This document shows, in pieces, positions 51,753 through 62,903 of a DNA stretch of 64,000 bases. The position numbers and the translations under genes were made by a program. The notes under the pieces were generated by a model, which saw only the letters and a list, made by a program, of their open reading frames with translations, was not told the DNA's origin and made no database searches. Position 1 is the first letter of the stretch. Every line of letters begins with the position of its first letter. Origin of the DNA: Bolinopsis microptera (taxonomy: Eukaryota; Ctenophora; Tentaculata; Lobata; Bolinopsidae); the NCBI RefSeq assembly GCF_026151205.1, contig NC_087084.1:15146322-15210321 (forward strand). Direction: 5' to 3'.

Positions 51753-52023
51753 GATACTTGTGTTTGGACATGTCAGTAGAATGCCTGAAGATCGGTTGCC
51801 CAACTATTTACTTGAATGGAAACCCAAGCATGGGAAGAGATCAAGAGGCAGGCCTAGGAAGAGCTTAAATGATGTATTCATTGAGGATGCTGAGCAGAGA
51901 TTGGATCGTAATGGACTCACGATTGATTGTATGAGAAGATTAGCTGCAGACCGAAAGGGATGGAGAAATGTTACCCGCCGAAGTTGTATAATACAAAGTA
52001 ATGACGCAGTCGACGCAGACTAA
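51753..52023 (+). pseudogene. C-terminal tail of an RTE/craniofacial-protein-2-like retroelement ORF
   Basis: An 87-codon frame from 51760 reads MFGHVSRMPEDRLPNYLLEW, then GRPRKSLNDVFIEDA, then RLAADRKGWRNV and a stop. This is the widespread retroelement C-terminus (FGHV.RM..DRLP, RGRPR..., LA.DR..WR). The endonuclease and RT are missing, so it is a 5'-truncated copy. Sequence up to about 52.9 kb may be its 3' UTR. Confidence 0.7.
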
Positions 52024-52337
52024 TCCTTTTGGATGGAGATCTCGCCATGTAACATGTATGTATGATACCTACTTGTGTTATCGTATCCTACGCCCCTTCA
52101 CAGCAAGTACTGCTTGTACATTGTACAATGTAGAGGTTTGCGGTTATATTTGCATGTACGATACCAATTATTGTACCTTCGTAATTCACATTATTATACA
52201 ATACTTGATATTGTACCCTTTCTATTTACGCATACGATACTAAGATATTGTATCTATCGTGTTAGACTAGTGTTCGATACTTAATATACGTGAGTAATCA
52301 TAGTTTTTAGTCGCTAAACGACTAAATTAGTGCAGTG

Positions 52338-52562
52338 CGCCGAAAACTCCGCTTCTCAATCCTCCGCACAACCCTCGCCGCCATCCGAGGACACAGAGGA
52401 AGAGCAGTCCAATGGTGCGACGACACGAACAGCGACATCAACCTCATACCAGGATGGACTAGTAATATGTGTTGATATTATCTTTATATTTTCAAATTGT
52501 ATTGTATATAATAATTTTACACTTTGACCGTTGGGAGCGGTACCTTCGGAAAAAAAAAAAAA
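52338..52562 (+). mobile_element. Poly(A) retroposon with 14-bp target duplication
   Basis: AAATTAGTGCAGTG at 52324-52337 is repeated directly after an A-run at about 52560-52573. Between them is a 225-bp insert ending TACCTTCGG and about 13 A. That is the signature of LINE-mediated retroposition. The insert starts with an in-frame Ser/Glu/Thr-rich stretch (SAQPSPPSEDTEEEQS) and could be the 3' end of a host mRNA or of another LINE. Confidence 0.8.
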
Positions 52563-52899
52563 TTAGTGCAGTGTGTAGTGTGTACCTAGTACTTGTGAGC
52601 AGGCGAAGTTTATCATTGGCACGCCCCGGGAGGACTAGTCTGGTTGCCGCCTTCTATTTTACACTAGCTGTGTTTTGCAGTTCAGTGTTGCTTTTCATAG
52701 TGCAGTGCAATGTGTCCCATTAATGATTTTAATTAACACGGTTTGTTTAAACTTAAAGCTATTTGACTGTGTTACCAGGCTTTCTACTAAGAAATGTGAC
52801 TACAATTCAAAAATTCTAATTACTCTTGATACTTGTGTTACTAATGTGTATTTATGTATTTATCAATTCAAGTCTCCACGCCCTAGAGCCCTGGATTGT

Positions 52900-53215
52900 A
52901 GGTCGCTTCCCTAGAGTCTCGGGTTCTAGAGTTTGGACCGCACTTGAATAACCATTTCAAAAGGACACAGCGAAATATATTTTTGGAAATAGTAGACGAA
53001 TAATGCATAAAATGGGTTTTATTGCACATGAGAAATGTATAATTAAAAAATTATAAATCTTCTACTATAGGTACTCACAATATGTTGAAACAGTGAGCTG
53101 GCAAATTTGTCTACTGTTTTTCACTGCAGCTGTTTTCCACCCTGAATTGTTGGTTGAGATTAGATGAAACATAAAACTCATAAGTCATAGCGACTATAAT
53201 TATAATAATAAAATC
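52900..53215 (+). repeat. Dispersed repeat pair, copy A
   Basis: CTAGAGTCTCGGGTTCTAGA through TGAAACATAAAACTCATAAG. It is a diverged direct copy of 54475-54800 and encodes nothing recognisable. Confidence 0.7.
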
Positions 53216-53220
53216 ATGTC

Positions 53221-53345
53221 ATGGTTATCACAGTCATTCTGGCAAGCATGACATGATGACCGCGGCTCTTATAAAAGTTATACATTCTATACTATTATAC
53301 CCCCTTTACTATTTTCCAGGCATTAAGTCTCATCGGAAGTCGTGT
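53221..53345 (+). mobile_element. Deleted copy of the ACAGTGCTGGCAAG element
   Basis: ATGGTTATCACAGT, CTGGCAAGCA, TATTATACCCCCTTTACTAT and TTTTCCAGGCATTAAG occur in the same order as in the copy at 63101-63310. The GC hairpins are missing. Confidence 0.65.
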
Positions 53346-54227
53346 ATTGGGAAGTGGGTTTTCTATTACAATTGTAAATGAATGGAAAAAGAAGGCGACC
53401 GGATTCATTATCAGTATCATATTGCATTTGCGGACGGTTATTCAAATTAATATATATATATTTAAAGTCACTATTGTGACGGTACATTAGAACTAGACAG
53501 AAACAAAGTGCGAAGGGCCTGAACGGAACCCCTCGGTTTCAGTTCCTTGTTGAACACTGCCGTACAGCAAGGACATTCGCCGGGTTCTCCAAGGATGGGC
53601 ACATAGCTCACTCCACACAATGCTCTGTCAAATGTTGCTTATATACCAAGGATCTTCGCGGTCCTTGATATACGAACGGCCATAGTTCGTTAGTACGCAC
53701 TTAATGTACTTTTAAAACAAGTTGCGAATTTTTCGTTGCCTCAAATAGTGTCTTTTATAATTCTTTAAAAAGCAACATTTATTTCCAAAAGTGACTGGCA
53801 GTTTTTCTTAACGGGTGAGATATACTCGTAAAAATAAAATATTTGTTCCAAATATTAGATTTAGACCGTCAACGAGCGAGCGTGCTAAATCACTCTACAG
53901 TCGATCTTCGAGATTGTTCTAAAAGGGCCCCCGACAGTTGAAACCAACTTGAATCGATGTATTTTCGGACGCTGATTCTGAATCACCCCCATGACATAGG
54001 GTAAAAATGCTCTCTGGCGAGATATTGGCGAAAAACTGTCTCGATCACGTTGGGATCAGATTAGAGGGTCAGGGTTTTGAATAGTCGTTCAGGGCCAGCT
54101 AGAGAACGGGTTGAAGAAGTCACGTGACAGTCGAGTGTAGAGTGATTAATCATCTTCCGTCAACGAGTCCAACTCGGCACGCGTTTTGGTACGGTAGGTT
54201 ATAAACTACAAAATTTTCCCCGATATT

Positions 54228-54347
54228 AGCAACCGTTCACGAATTACCATGGATGTAAACTTTACGGCACTTCGTATGACTTAACTTTGTTGTTTAAGTG
54301 AAAAGTTTAAAATGTCTACCTTCTAGAATTTTTGGTCTAGGTAGGTA
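54228..54347 (+). repeat. Dispersed repeat, copy at 54.2 kb
   Basis: TTACCATGGATGTAAACTTT, then AAGTGAAAAGTTTAAAATGT and TAGAATTTTTGGTCTAGG also occur at 62904-63004 in the same order. It is followed directly by copy 3 of the GTGCGCCAT repeat (54354-54468). Confidence 0.7.
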
Positions 54348-54353
54348 ATGGTA

Positions 54354-54468
54354 GTGCGCCATTTACAGTAAGCCGACGGTAAGATGATTTTTTAGCGCTA
54401 ATTTCGGCCAGCACAAAATTCTTGGAAAAAAATGCATATTGTAATTGGGTAACCTTCCCTCGATACTT
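54354..54468 (+). repeat. Dispersed repeat (GTGCGCCAT family), copy 3
   Basis: GTGCGCCATTTACAGTAAGC, TTTTTTAGCGCTAATTTCGG and TGCATATTGTAATTGGGTAA match copy 1 at 2019. Confidence 0.65.
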
Positions 54469-54474
54469 AAATTC

Positions 54475-54800
54475 GTAGGGCGCTGCCCCAGAGTCTCAAG
54501 CTCTAGAGTCTGGACCGCACTATAATTACCATTTTAAAAGGATACTGAGAAATCTCCTTTTGGAAATATGAAATAGTAGACAAATAATGCATGTGTTTTA
54601 TTGCACATGAGGAATGTTTAATTAAAAAGGTATACATTTTCTACTACTCACAATATGTAAAAAATAGTCAGCTGGCAAACTTGTCCACTGTTTTCGATGT
54701 ATAAGTTTTCATAACATTTTCCAGCCTGAATGGTAAGTTTTGATTAAATGAAACATAAAACTCATAGCGACTTTAAGATTAAGTATGATAATAAAAATGT
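54475..54800 (+). repeat. Dispersed repeat pair, copy B
   Basis: It matches 52900-53215 (CAGAGTCTCAAGCTCTAGAG, ATAATGCATGTGTTTTATTG, AAACATAAAACTCATAGCGA) with substitutions and small gaps. Confidence 0.7.
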
Positions 54801-54821
54801 GTCGTGATTATTAGTATACAC

Positions 54822-55331
54822 ATATTTGACCAAAACCCATAATCATGGGTAGAGTGGACCGCTGCCAGTGTCTCTCTTTCCCAAACAAAAGGAAATGATA
54901 TTAATTTGATTGACCGTTCTCAAATGCAAAATGATACCGAGAATGAAATCGGTCGCTCGCTTTTCCCATTCATTCACGGCTTACGAATTGTAATAAGTTT
55001 CGATTGATTACATCAATCAGATGCTGTAAAAATCTCTTTGGGTTGCGTTCGGGTCGATACCTAGTATTTCGGGGTAAGGGTGGTAGTTATTACTTATTGA
55101 ATTAGCTGAAGTTTATTGGATCTTTATTGCCGAGTACAGCTGCCTTTGGGTAGTTCTTCTTAATCTATTACAATTGTAAATGAATGGGAAAAGCGAGCGA
55201 CCGATTTCATTCTCGGTATCATTTTGCATTTGAGAACGGTCAATCAAATTAATATCATTTCCTTTTGTTTGGGAAAGAGAGACACTGGCAGCGGTCCACT
55301 CTACCCATGATTATGGGTTTTGGTCAAATAT
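54822..55331. mobile_element. 510-bp fold-back MITE with ~165-bp TIRs
   Basis: TTTGACCAAAACCCATAATC at 54825 and its inverse GATTATGGGTTTTGGTCAAA ending 55328 start arms that pair for about 165 bp, with few mismatches. Each arm is flanked by TA (54823-54824 and 55329-55330), as expected for a Tc1/mariner-type insertion. There is no coding capacity. Confidence 0.85.
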
Positions 55332-56054
55332 CATCTCTTTTTGATTATAATGTCAGGGTACTTTATAAAGTCGAAATATAAACTGATATCTTCATTAATA
55401 TAAGGAGGAAGTTTCAACGATTTCGAAATTTTTTCCTTTAAACATATTTCCTTGTGTTTAGGTAAGCATATCGGTCGATCACTGACTGAATATGCCACTT
55501 AATACTCATTCAAGTTGGCATTAAATTCATATATAATGACATTAAACTGTCGTGGCAAAGCAGAAGTTGTTGGAAATCACGAATGAGCAAAATTCTCACC
55601 TTTCGCACGTGCAAACTTTGAGCGAACGTTGTGTGCGCATCCAATATTGAATCGCCGTAAATTTTTGCATGTAATTGTTTTATATATAGTTTGATAAGCA
55701 TGCAAAGTTTCAAAGTATTTCAAGAAGAACTGTAATCACAACGGCACTCTAAAGTTGACAGAAAATGACGAAAACAGCAATTTTCAGTGATTTTAGCAAT
55801 TTTCTATTAATTTGGGCGTGTCCCCACGTGTGCAACTTTTTGATTTTCAACTTTAAAACAAGCCTAATGCACAATTTATACCTATAGGAAGCAGAACTGA
55901 GCTCCACAACCCAAGGCATGGCCCAACACCAGAGAATACTAAATCGCAAAATTGACTTTTTTATAAAATAATTCTTTAAAAAAGCACAAACTTCAACGAC
56001 GAATATCTTTATGAAGGAGCAAGCTAGAAAAACTTTCCGGTAGATTTTCAGAAT

Positions 56055-56895
56055 GCTTGAACAATTATCTAAGATAAAAATTTCCTCAGATTTTGAATAC
56101 AATTACTTTTTAATGGTGTAAAATCATTTTTTAAAGTTATTACTTTGTCAAAAATCAAGTTTTAAAAACTGTTAACTTGATGACGTCATCAAGGGGTGTT
56201 CATGACGTCAAATAATTTGTTTATACAATGTAAACTAAAGTGTAAACAATTATTTTCAAGACCTGTGGTCGGAAATGGCTGTATCTTTTATACTTTTGAA
56301 TCTATGGACAATTAAATACAGGCTACAATTGACTGGCAAAGCGTCTATCCCTGAATATATATATGTATATATGTATCACGACAATCTATCGTAAAACAGG
56401 GGTTCTAGAAAACCCATTTCCCGATGCTCCTGAAACCTGAAACTTTTTTTGCAGTCGATTTAGTCAACGTCTAGATGCCCTGAAAAATTTCAGATCTCTA
56501 ACTCAATTTTAACCTGGTTTTTAAGGCACCTGAATATGGCGATTTTGGGTTTTTTACCGAATTTCGTATAACAGTGCTGGCGAGTATTTTATGCAAATTT
56601 CTTAAAAATCTCAACATAACTATTTTTTATTCCTGTCATCTTTGACATCAAATTAGAATGTTTTGAACTAAAAATAAATCTGCTGAACGACTTCCGATGA
56701 GTCTTAATGCCTGAAAAACTCCTGCCGGAGGCGGCGGCCTTCGGCCGCCGCCTCCGGCCGGAGTGCACGCTTCGCGTGCACGAAAGAGGCTTGTAACGTG
56801 TACCAAAGGGGGTATAATAGTAAAGGGGGTATAATAGTAAATGGGGTACATAGTATACCCACAATAAATGCAACGGTCGTGCTTGCCAGCACTGT
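56055..56895 (-). mobile_element. Long dispersed element with GC hairpins, left copy
   Basis: It is near identical and inverted relative to 63110-64000. The outer end is ACAGTGCTGGCAAGC (minus strand, at 56895). The terminal 325 bp is also closed on the inner side by ACAGTGCTGGCGAG (56571). Inside are two strong hairpins: 56725-56757 (CCGGAGGCGGCGG with its complement) and 56763-56781 (GTGCACGC-TTC-GCGTGCAC). Two AGGGGGTATAATAGTAA units precede the terminus. Homology continues inward to at least 56055. Short open frames across the hairpins are not conserved proteins. Confidence 0.85.
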
Positions 56896-56924
56896 GATTT
56901 TAGTTAGTAAATACCCAGTGTTTA

Positions 56925-57260
56925 AGAAATATCAAATAACGGAGTAGTTCGCTGTTTATTAGTCTCATGATTGAAATACTGATATCTGGATATTATCCGG
57001 TTGGAAGAGACAAGGACAAGTGAAACAAGGAAGTTAGGAGTAAGGGCAAATTTTCGGCGTCAACGCCATCTTCAGGCTCAAATTATTTGTTATATAGTAG
57101 TGTTGAAAGTATTAAAACTTTTTTTAATACTTTCAACACTACTATATAACAAATAATTTGAGCCTGAAGATGGCGTTGACGCCGAAAATTTGCCCTTACT
57201 CCTAACTTCCTTGTTTCACTTGTCCTTGTCTCTTCCAACCGGATAATATCCAGATATCAG
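56925..57260. mobile_element. Penelope-like palindromic insertion with 13-bp TSD
   Basis: TACCCAGTGTTTA occurs at 56912-56924 and again at 57261-57273, flanking the insert. Within it 56977-57262 is an almost perfect palindrome: arms of about 140 bp starting TACTGATATCTGGATATTAT, with a short A/T loop near 57118-57121. The arm contains CCTGAAGATGGCGTTGACGC followed by CGAAAA. Such a CTGA..., hairpin, GAAA motif is typical near the ends of Penelope-like elements, which often insert as inverted partial LTRs. The class assignment is inference; the insertion boundaries are well supported. Confidence 0.75.
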
Positions 57261-57273
57261 TACCCAGTGTTTA

Positions 57274-58129
57274 TATAACGTAAAGTGAAACATCTCTATA
57301 TACCAGGTACTTCGATATAATTACATCACCATCCTATTTTCTAGATACCAGGTTCATTCTATACCGTTTCCTACAAAATAACTGAGATATTTTTATATAA
57401 AATAAAGTCGACGTCTCTTCTATTTTCAGAAATATAGGATGGCCCACTTAGTGTAAAATAAGGTTGGCAACCAGATCAGTCCTCCTGGGGCGTATCAATG
57501 GTCAACACTGCCTGCTCACAAAGGTACGGTAACGAAGTGGCGTACACGGGTAATTAAAATGTACAAGGGTACGATAGAGAAGTGTCGTACACGGTACTTA
57601 AAGAAATATACGGGTACGATATCGAATACCTGCAAATCTCTAGCTCTCAAGCTCTGCAATTTCACTTTAGCTCTTACTGGCTACTGAGTGCCGTATGACT
57701 TTAAAAGATCGAATGACTTGATCGAGTCCTAAGTTAGGTAAGAATAAAGGAAACAGGGTGTTCGAACAATAAGTCTCGAATGGCAATAAATTACTATTTG
57801 ATCAATATACCAAGACTAGTGACCCGAAGGCCACGCTACACTGTTCTCGGAAGCGGTAACTTTTACAACCTTACCGTTAAATGCTCCTCGAAGAACTGCC
57901 GCTAACGGGGCAAGCAAACACTAACAGCACTGGGTCACGTGACATCACATGGCGAACCACGTGACACCGCGCGGCCCAGTTTGTCCAATAACCTAACTTA
58001 ACTAGCTAACCTGACTAACACGTGTCTACCTCCGCAAAACCATCCATAATCTATTACACTAATCTAATCTAATCTTACACTAATCCTAACGGTTATTTAA
58101 CACTTATACTAGAATATTCTAAAAGATAA
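57274..58129. other. Intergenic sequence
   Basis: No gene recognised. It contains two GTACACGGG(T/G)A-type repeats (57541-57600) and a cluster of CACGTGAC motifs at 57935-57965. Confidence 0.4.
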
Positions 58130-58560
58130 CCAATACCACCGCTATTTTTATGACAAAGATCTGAATAATACACCTTCACACACAAAGGAAATTTTCAATA
58201 AACTAGAAATATTAGCTTTACCGAACGTGATAGCTAAATGTATATTATGCTTAATGCACAAAGTTTATTCTAACACTGCGCCACCAAATATTATAGGAAT
58301 GTTCACTGTTTCAAACTTAAACGCACCTAGAAGAGAACCTGAGTTCTTTGCAGTACCATTTAACCGTTTATATAAGTTATATAACAAACAGTCAACATTA
58401 TTAACAAGGACATAAAATACGTCACCACTTGCCAACAAGACAAATTCCTAAATTCATTCAAGTCTACAGTCAGCAAGCATGTGCTTACTGCACAAGCACT
58501 TATATTAACCCGGATGACAAGGACTGGAACAACTCAAATTTCGTACTTTTAGAAATTTAA
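58130..58560 (+). pseudogene. Retrotransposon RT C-terminal remnant
   Basis: The frame around 58227-58415 reads KCILCLMHKVYSNTAPPNI, then RREPEFFAVPFNRLYKLYNK, with stops on both sides. It resembles the post-RT region of non-LTR ORF2 (a short K..Y...N..P block, then a basic, aromatic block). The likely 3' UTR ends near 58940 with GCCGAGTAATGCCTTCGGGT. A similar GCCGAGTACAGCTGCCTTTG lies near 55129 inside the fold-back MITE. Confidence 0.5.
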
Positions 58561-59394
58561 ATAATTTGGTACAACATACGTTGATCATAATAACGAGCAA
58601 CAAAACTTTAACCTCATAACGAACTATGACTATAGCTTCGAGCATTTTTTACAATGCTATCGATACCGCGCAATTTCACTGTCATTTACAACTTCTAAAA
58701 TATTAAAAATATCACCGCGCATTCTTCAGACCCTGTGTCGCTGTTCTAAATTTATGTCAAGAGATAAGAGTTATTTAAAATTCTTAATGGCACTATTTAA
58801 ATTTGCTAATAGCATAATCATATTTTATACATTATTAATATTTTATACATTGTGTGCATATATTTATATTTGATTGTAATTAAAGATTTTAAGGCGTTAG
58901 TGCCGAGTAATGCCTTCGGGTAGTGCTCCTCAATCAATCAAGATCTAAAAAGCCTAAACCCTGCTGCAACCAGCTTACCATATTACACTACACTGATAAG
59001 GTCCGAAAATGCAGATCCTTAAGTTTTTGCGGACCTACTCGTGAAACAATTATATTTTAACAAAATATGCAACATGCAGGTGCAATGGGCGGGTTAAAAT
59101 TAAATTAAGTTAAAAATGTGGCCGATTGTTCAGTGTTCAAAATAAATAGGCCGAAATCTGTTAAAAAATCTACAACATCCGAAGAAATCCTTAAAAAATG
59201 TCTGTTCAATATTCTGATTCCGGGAAGCATTCTCTTTACGCGATCAGCATCATATTCTACGATGAGATGTTGTTCATTTGGAATTGAGTAATAATAGGCA
59301 TGTCAAGGATTGAAGTCTAATAAGACCCTAGCTAGACGGTACATGATGCGTCATGTGATGGTGTTTTTGTTTTAGCTAGACGTGACGTCCTGAG

Positions 59395-59652
59395 CAGTGG
59401 CGTAACGTTGCCTGTTGGCGCCCCCCCCCCCCCCCGCCGAAAAAGCGCCCCCCTGTTGGCGCCCCCTCCCCTTTTGGTGCCCCTCCCAAAAAATTGAACA
59501 AATTAGGTGATTTTAGAGGATACGCCGGTAAAATCTCTAAAGAAGTGTGTTTCTAGAGCAAAACGCGCAGTTTTGCTAGTACTTAAGTTAAGTTTTCGAA
59601 ATTGTCCAACATTCAAACGACGATTTGGCGCCCCCCTAAGACGGCGCCCCCC

Positions 59653-59684
<32 letters not shown>

Positions 59685-59753
59685 CCCCCCGCCCCCCCCC
59701 CCCCCCCCCCCCCCCGCACAGCGGGATCAGCGGGGCCCTTCATTACGCCACTG
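59395..59753 (-). mobile_element. hAT-type MITE, copy 2, perfect 8-bp TSD
   Basis: It begins CAGTGGCGTAACG and ends ATTACGCCACTG, flanked by GTCCTGAG at 59387-59394 and 59754-59761. It is inverted relative to the copy at 14446-14734 and shares the inner motif CAAACGACGATTTGGCGCCC. Its G/C end tracts have expanded into long C-runs (about 59646-59715). Confidence 0.92.
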
Positions 59754-60607
59754 GTCCTGAGTACGTGATCATCTAAAACATTGTATTAAACTTTTTCCAA
59801 TATGATGTGCAGCGAAAACTTTGTTGTGATGATCAGCCATTTTGTACATAATAATAAGAAATGCAGACTAAAAATAAAATCATCGGTTAGATATTGGGAT
59901 AGGGTTAGGGTTGGGGTCAGAGTAGAGGGTTTGTGTTTTAAATAGTCACCCACCTAAAGAACGTGTTAAAGCAAATCACGTGATGCTCTGTACACTCTCA
60001 GGAGCAGGAAACGATCTTAGGAATACAAGGAATACAAATTTAAAATCTTAAGTTACAATAGTAACTGTTAAGATAATAACAATATCATGAGATTTAAATT
60101 TATTATATCAATATAACTTAAACTAAAGTGACTGAGAGTAAGAGGAGAGATAAGGTAGTAACATTTTCTTAGGTGTATTATATCAGACCGGGAACACTGT
60201 AACAAAAAAACATAAACGGAGTATACGCACAGAAAGGTATTTTGGTTAAAGAACCGAGGGTGCTATCTTTCAGTTCAAGAATTGTTTCTGGCTCACGGAA
60301 AATGTTATCAGAATAATATTTGATGACTAAATGTTATGCAGTAACATGGAGGTTTGGTTTATTTTAGGAAGAGATTAGTAGAAGAACCTAAATTCATCTG
60401 ACGTCCAATCAAAGCACAGCTGGGAGGTCACGTGACAGCAACGTCCGGTACCCGGGTTGAAGCGGTTTATTGGAGGGTTATCAGATTATGTGAAGTGAGC
60501 GGCAGTGCTGATTACTAAAGTTTTATCGATTGGCTGGGACCCTGGTAGTGTTACTGTTAGGTTAAGGTGTAGTAGGGAGCACAACAGGAGTTGAAAGGAA
60601 TTATATT

Positions 60608-60686
60608 ATGTCTCGGTCACTACCTTGGTATTCAGTATACAGACATGTCTTTCAGACACAGCGCAGCTTCGGTATCACGTGACAAA
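60608..60686 (+). other. Possible remnant of a first exon with mitochondrial-type leader
   Basis: From the ATG at 60608, MSRSLPWYSVYRHVFQTQRS followed by FGIT is a basic, Ser/Tyr-rich, acid-free stretch like a mitochondrial presequence. It stops at a TGA in GTCACGTGAC. A second frame from 60687 reads ESGINLDISVVKKLRRL. No downstream exon was found, so this is weak. Confidence 0.2.
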
Positions 60687-60889
60687 ATGAGCAATGAGTC
60701 CGGGATAAACCTTGATATATCAGTGGTTAAGAAGTTAAGACGATTATAAATTGAGAGTGTGATGGAGGAACCCTGGTCACGGTTAGCTCGTGAGTCACGT
60801 TGAGGGATAATTTGTCATATAATACACTAAATTGCCACAATACGGTCTTGGGTTGTGTCGAGCTTGAGGCGTTATCTAGTTCAAAATGG

Positions 60890-61190
60890 CAGTGGCGTAA
60901 CGAAGGGCACCGTCGACAAATCGTCGTTTGAATGTGGGACAATTTAAACTACTAAGCTAAACTACGGTACTAACAAAACTGCGCGTTTAATTCTAGAAAC
61001 AAGATTGTTTAGAGATTTTACAGGCGTATCCTCTAAAATCATCTAATTTGTCCAATTTTAGGGAGGGACGACAAAAGGGGAGGGGGCGCCAATAGGTCGG
61101 GGGCGCTTTTTCAGCGGGGGAGGGGGCGCCAATAGCCATAGGTGGAGGGCGCTTTTTCAACGGGGGAGGGGGCGCCAATGTACGCCACTG
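60890..61190 (+). mobile_element. hAT-type MITE, copy 3, older
   Basis: CAGTGGCGTAACGAAGG to TACGCCACTG, with the inner motif AAATCGTCGTTTGAATGTGG and tandem GGGGGCGCCAATAG-type units near the right end. The flanks CAAAATGG and CAGGACGG agree at five of eight positions, with only transitions between them, as expected for a decayed 8-bp duplication. Confidence 0.85.
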
Positions 61191-62399
61191 CAGGACGGGG
61201 TGTGCTTGAGGCGTAATCTTGTTGAAGACTGATAATTGTTTTAAAATTTGGGGTGGTAGTATAAGTAAACTTTAAGTTTAATGATTGCGATGTCTCTGGC
61301 AAAATTTGCCAATTTTTGTTCTCTTGGATGTAAATTTAAAGAGTTTTCCTAAATATAATATGTAAGTAAAGATTGTTACTTAATACTAGTACTACCTTCA
61401 CCAAAACTTTATCGGAAATTTTATATAAACAATTTGTTAAATTAGCTTCAACAATTGAACATGAACAATCCAAAAACCGTTTCTTATGAATGTAAGACTA
61501 AGCATGAAGCAAAGACCTCGCGAATCATTCGTCATCAAAATCACCTTCTTTTATTTAATGGTAAAAGCGTAAACGAAATAAGGAATTATGATGCCTATCA
61601 TGTATATCTAATTTTAAGTAGATTACCATCTTTTGTCGCTTCTACTTGAATGTTGTAGTATTTCGATAACAGAATATATCGACTTATCGAGCATCGAGGA
61701 ACAGAGTATATTGAGGAACAGAGTATAGCTTGGATGGAATTTGAAACGATATATAACGGGCATACCAGCATACAAGCAAGGAAACATAGCTGGCATCATA
61801 ATGGCCCTACGCGACGGCTACTACAACCACACTTATACAGACATAGCGAAGTCTGGTCACGGTTTGGTGTTTTACCCCAGTAACTCTTTCTTTTGCGCTG
61901 AAGTTTTATTTTTTTAATTTAGGTGGTTCGTACGAGTTTTGTTTTTTTTTACGTTTTTATTTTTATTTTTTTTGACGTTTTTATTTTTTTTGAAGTTTTA
62001 TTGTGACTTTACTTTTTTAGGTGGTACGAGTTTTTTTGACGTTGCTACTTGCTAGTTAGCCTGGCAACCAGAGGGTTCGGAGCCCAACAAAATGACTCTT
62101 TTGCATATTAAGCAGCGGGAACAACTGGGAATAGACTGTGTACTGCGATACTCTGTTGATATTTGTTCCATTCAAGGGACCGAAATGGTTAAACTAGGTA
62201 TTTGTTACCTGGGGACCCCAGGCTATTATGTTCATTAACATAGAGATTAGGCGGAATGACAGGCTGAGCGCGGCCCAGTAAGGTATTTGTACCTTATCTA
62301 ATGGTTATCGATTGATAGGCTCTTACTAATTCGCTCGCCCAAAGATTATTACGTGACTGTGATTTTTGTGGTTTTGCAGCCGAACAATATGGTTTACAC
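61191..62399. other. AT- and T-rich intergenic sequence
   Basis: No gene recognised. 61905-62040 holds imperfect TTTTTTGACGTTTTTATTTT units, probably a young tandem expansion. Confidence 0.4.
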
Positions 62400-62495
62400 T
62401 TTACATAAACCCTAATCCTTACTCTAATCATGACCCCGAAGCTATCCATAACCCTAACCAAAACCTTAACCCTAACCCGAGCCCTATACTACACA
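62400..62495. repeat. Degenerate telomere-like (CCCTAA) stretch
   Basis: CCCTAA and near variants (AACCCTAATCC, ATAACCCTAACC, TTAACCCTAACCC) occur about four to six times in 100 bp. It could be an interstitial telomere-like relic or coincidental low complexity. Confidence 0.45.
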
Positions 62496-62903
62496 ATCGA
62501 ATTCGTGTTTTATCAGCCTGTCAGTGTCACGTGACCAAAACAAATCTATTAGTACGTAAAACTATCCCCTGGTCATATTTTCACATCCTCAATCAATCAA
62601 GACCAACAAAATGACCTCTACCCACAACAATGATAATTACTGAGCTCACCAGACAATTTAAGTTTAATTAAACAAATACAAATAGAACATTATCATTATA
62701 TAACATTAAAGTTTTTTTACAACAATTAACGTGTAACTATAAGATTTTGTATCATCAATTCATTGAGTCCGTGGGACTCCTAATTAACTAAACTTTGATA
62801 CAAAGCATGCAAACTCAAAGTCGCTCTCGCTTGCATATTATGATTTTAGTGAAAAATCGTCATCAATGAATTAATGAGTTTTCCCCAATATTAATACGTA
62901 ACC

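Noticed and set aside
57160-57200. Hammerhead ribozyme core (CTGAAGA, hairpin, GAAA)
   Set aside because: One extra base lies between CTGAAGA and the GGCG stem. I could not pair stems I and III or find a cleavage site, so the motif is reported only as Penelope-like.
59507-59776. Proline-rich 89-codon frame
   Set aside because: It is produced by C-runs inside the hAT MITE.
62400-62495. Chromosome end or true telomere
   Set aside because: The CCCTAA units are few and degenerate, and sequence with other elements continues on both sides.
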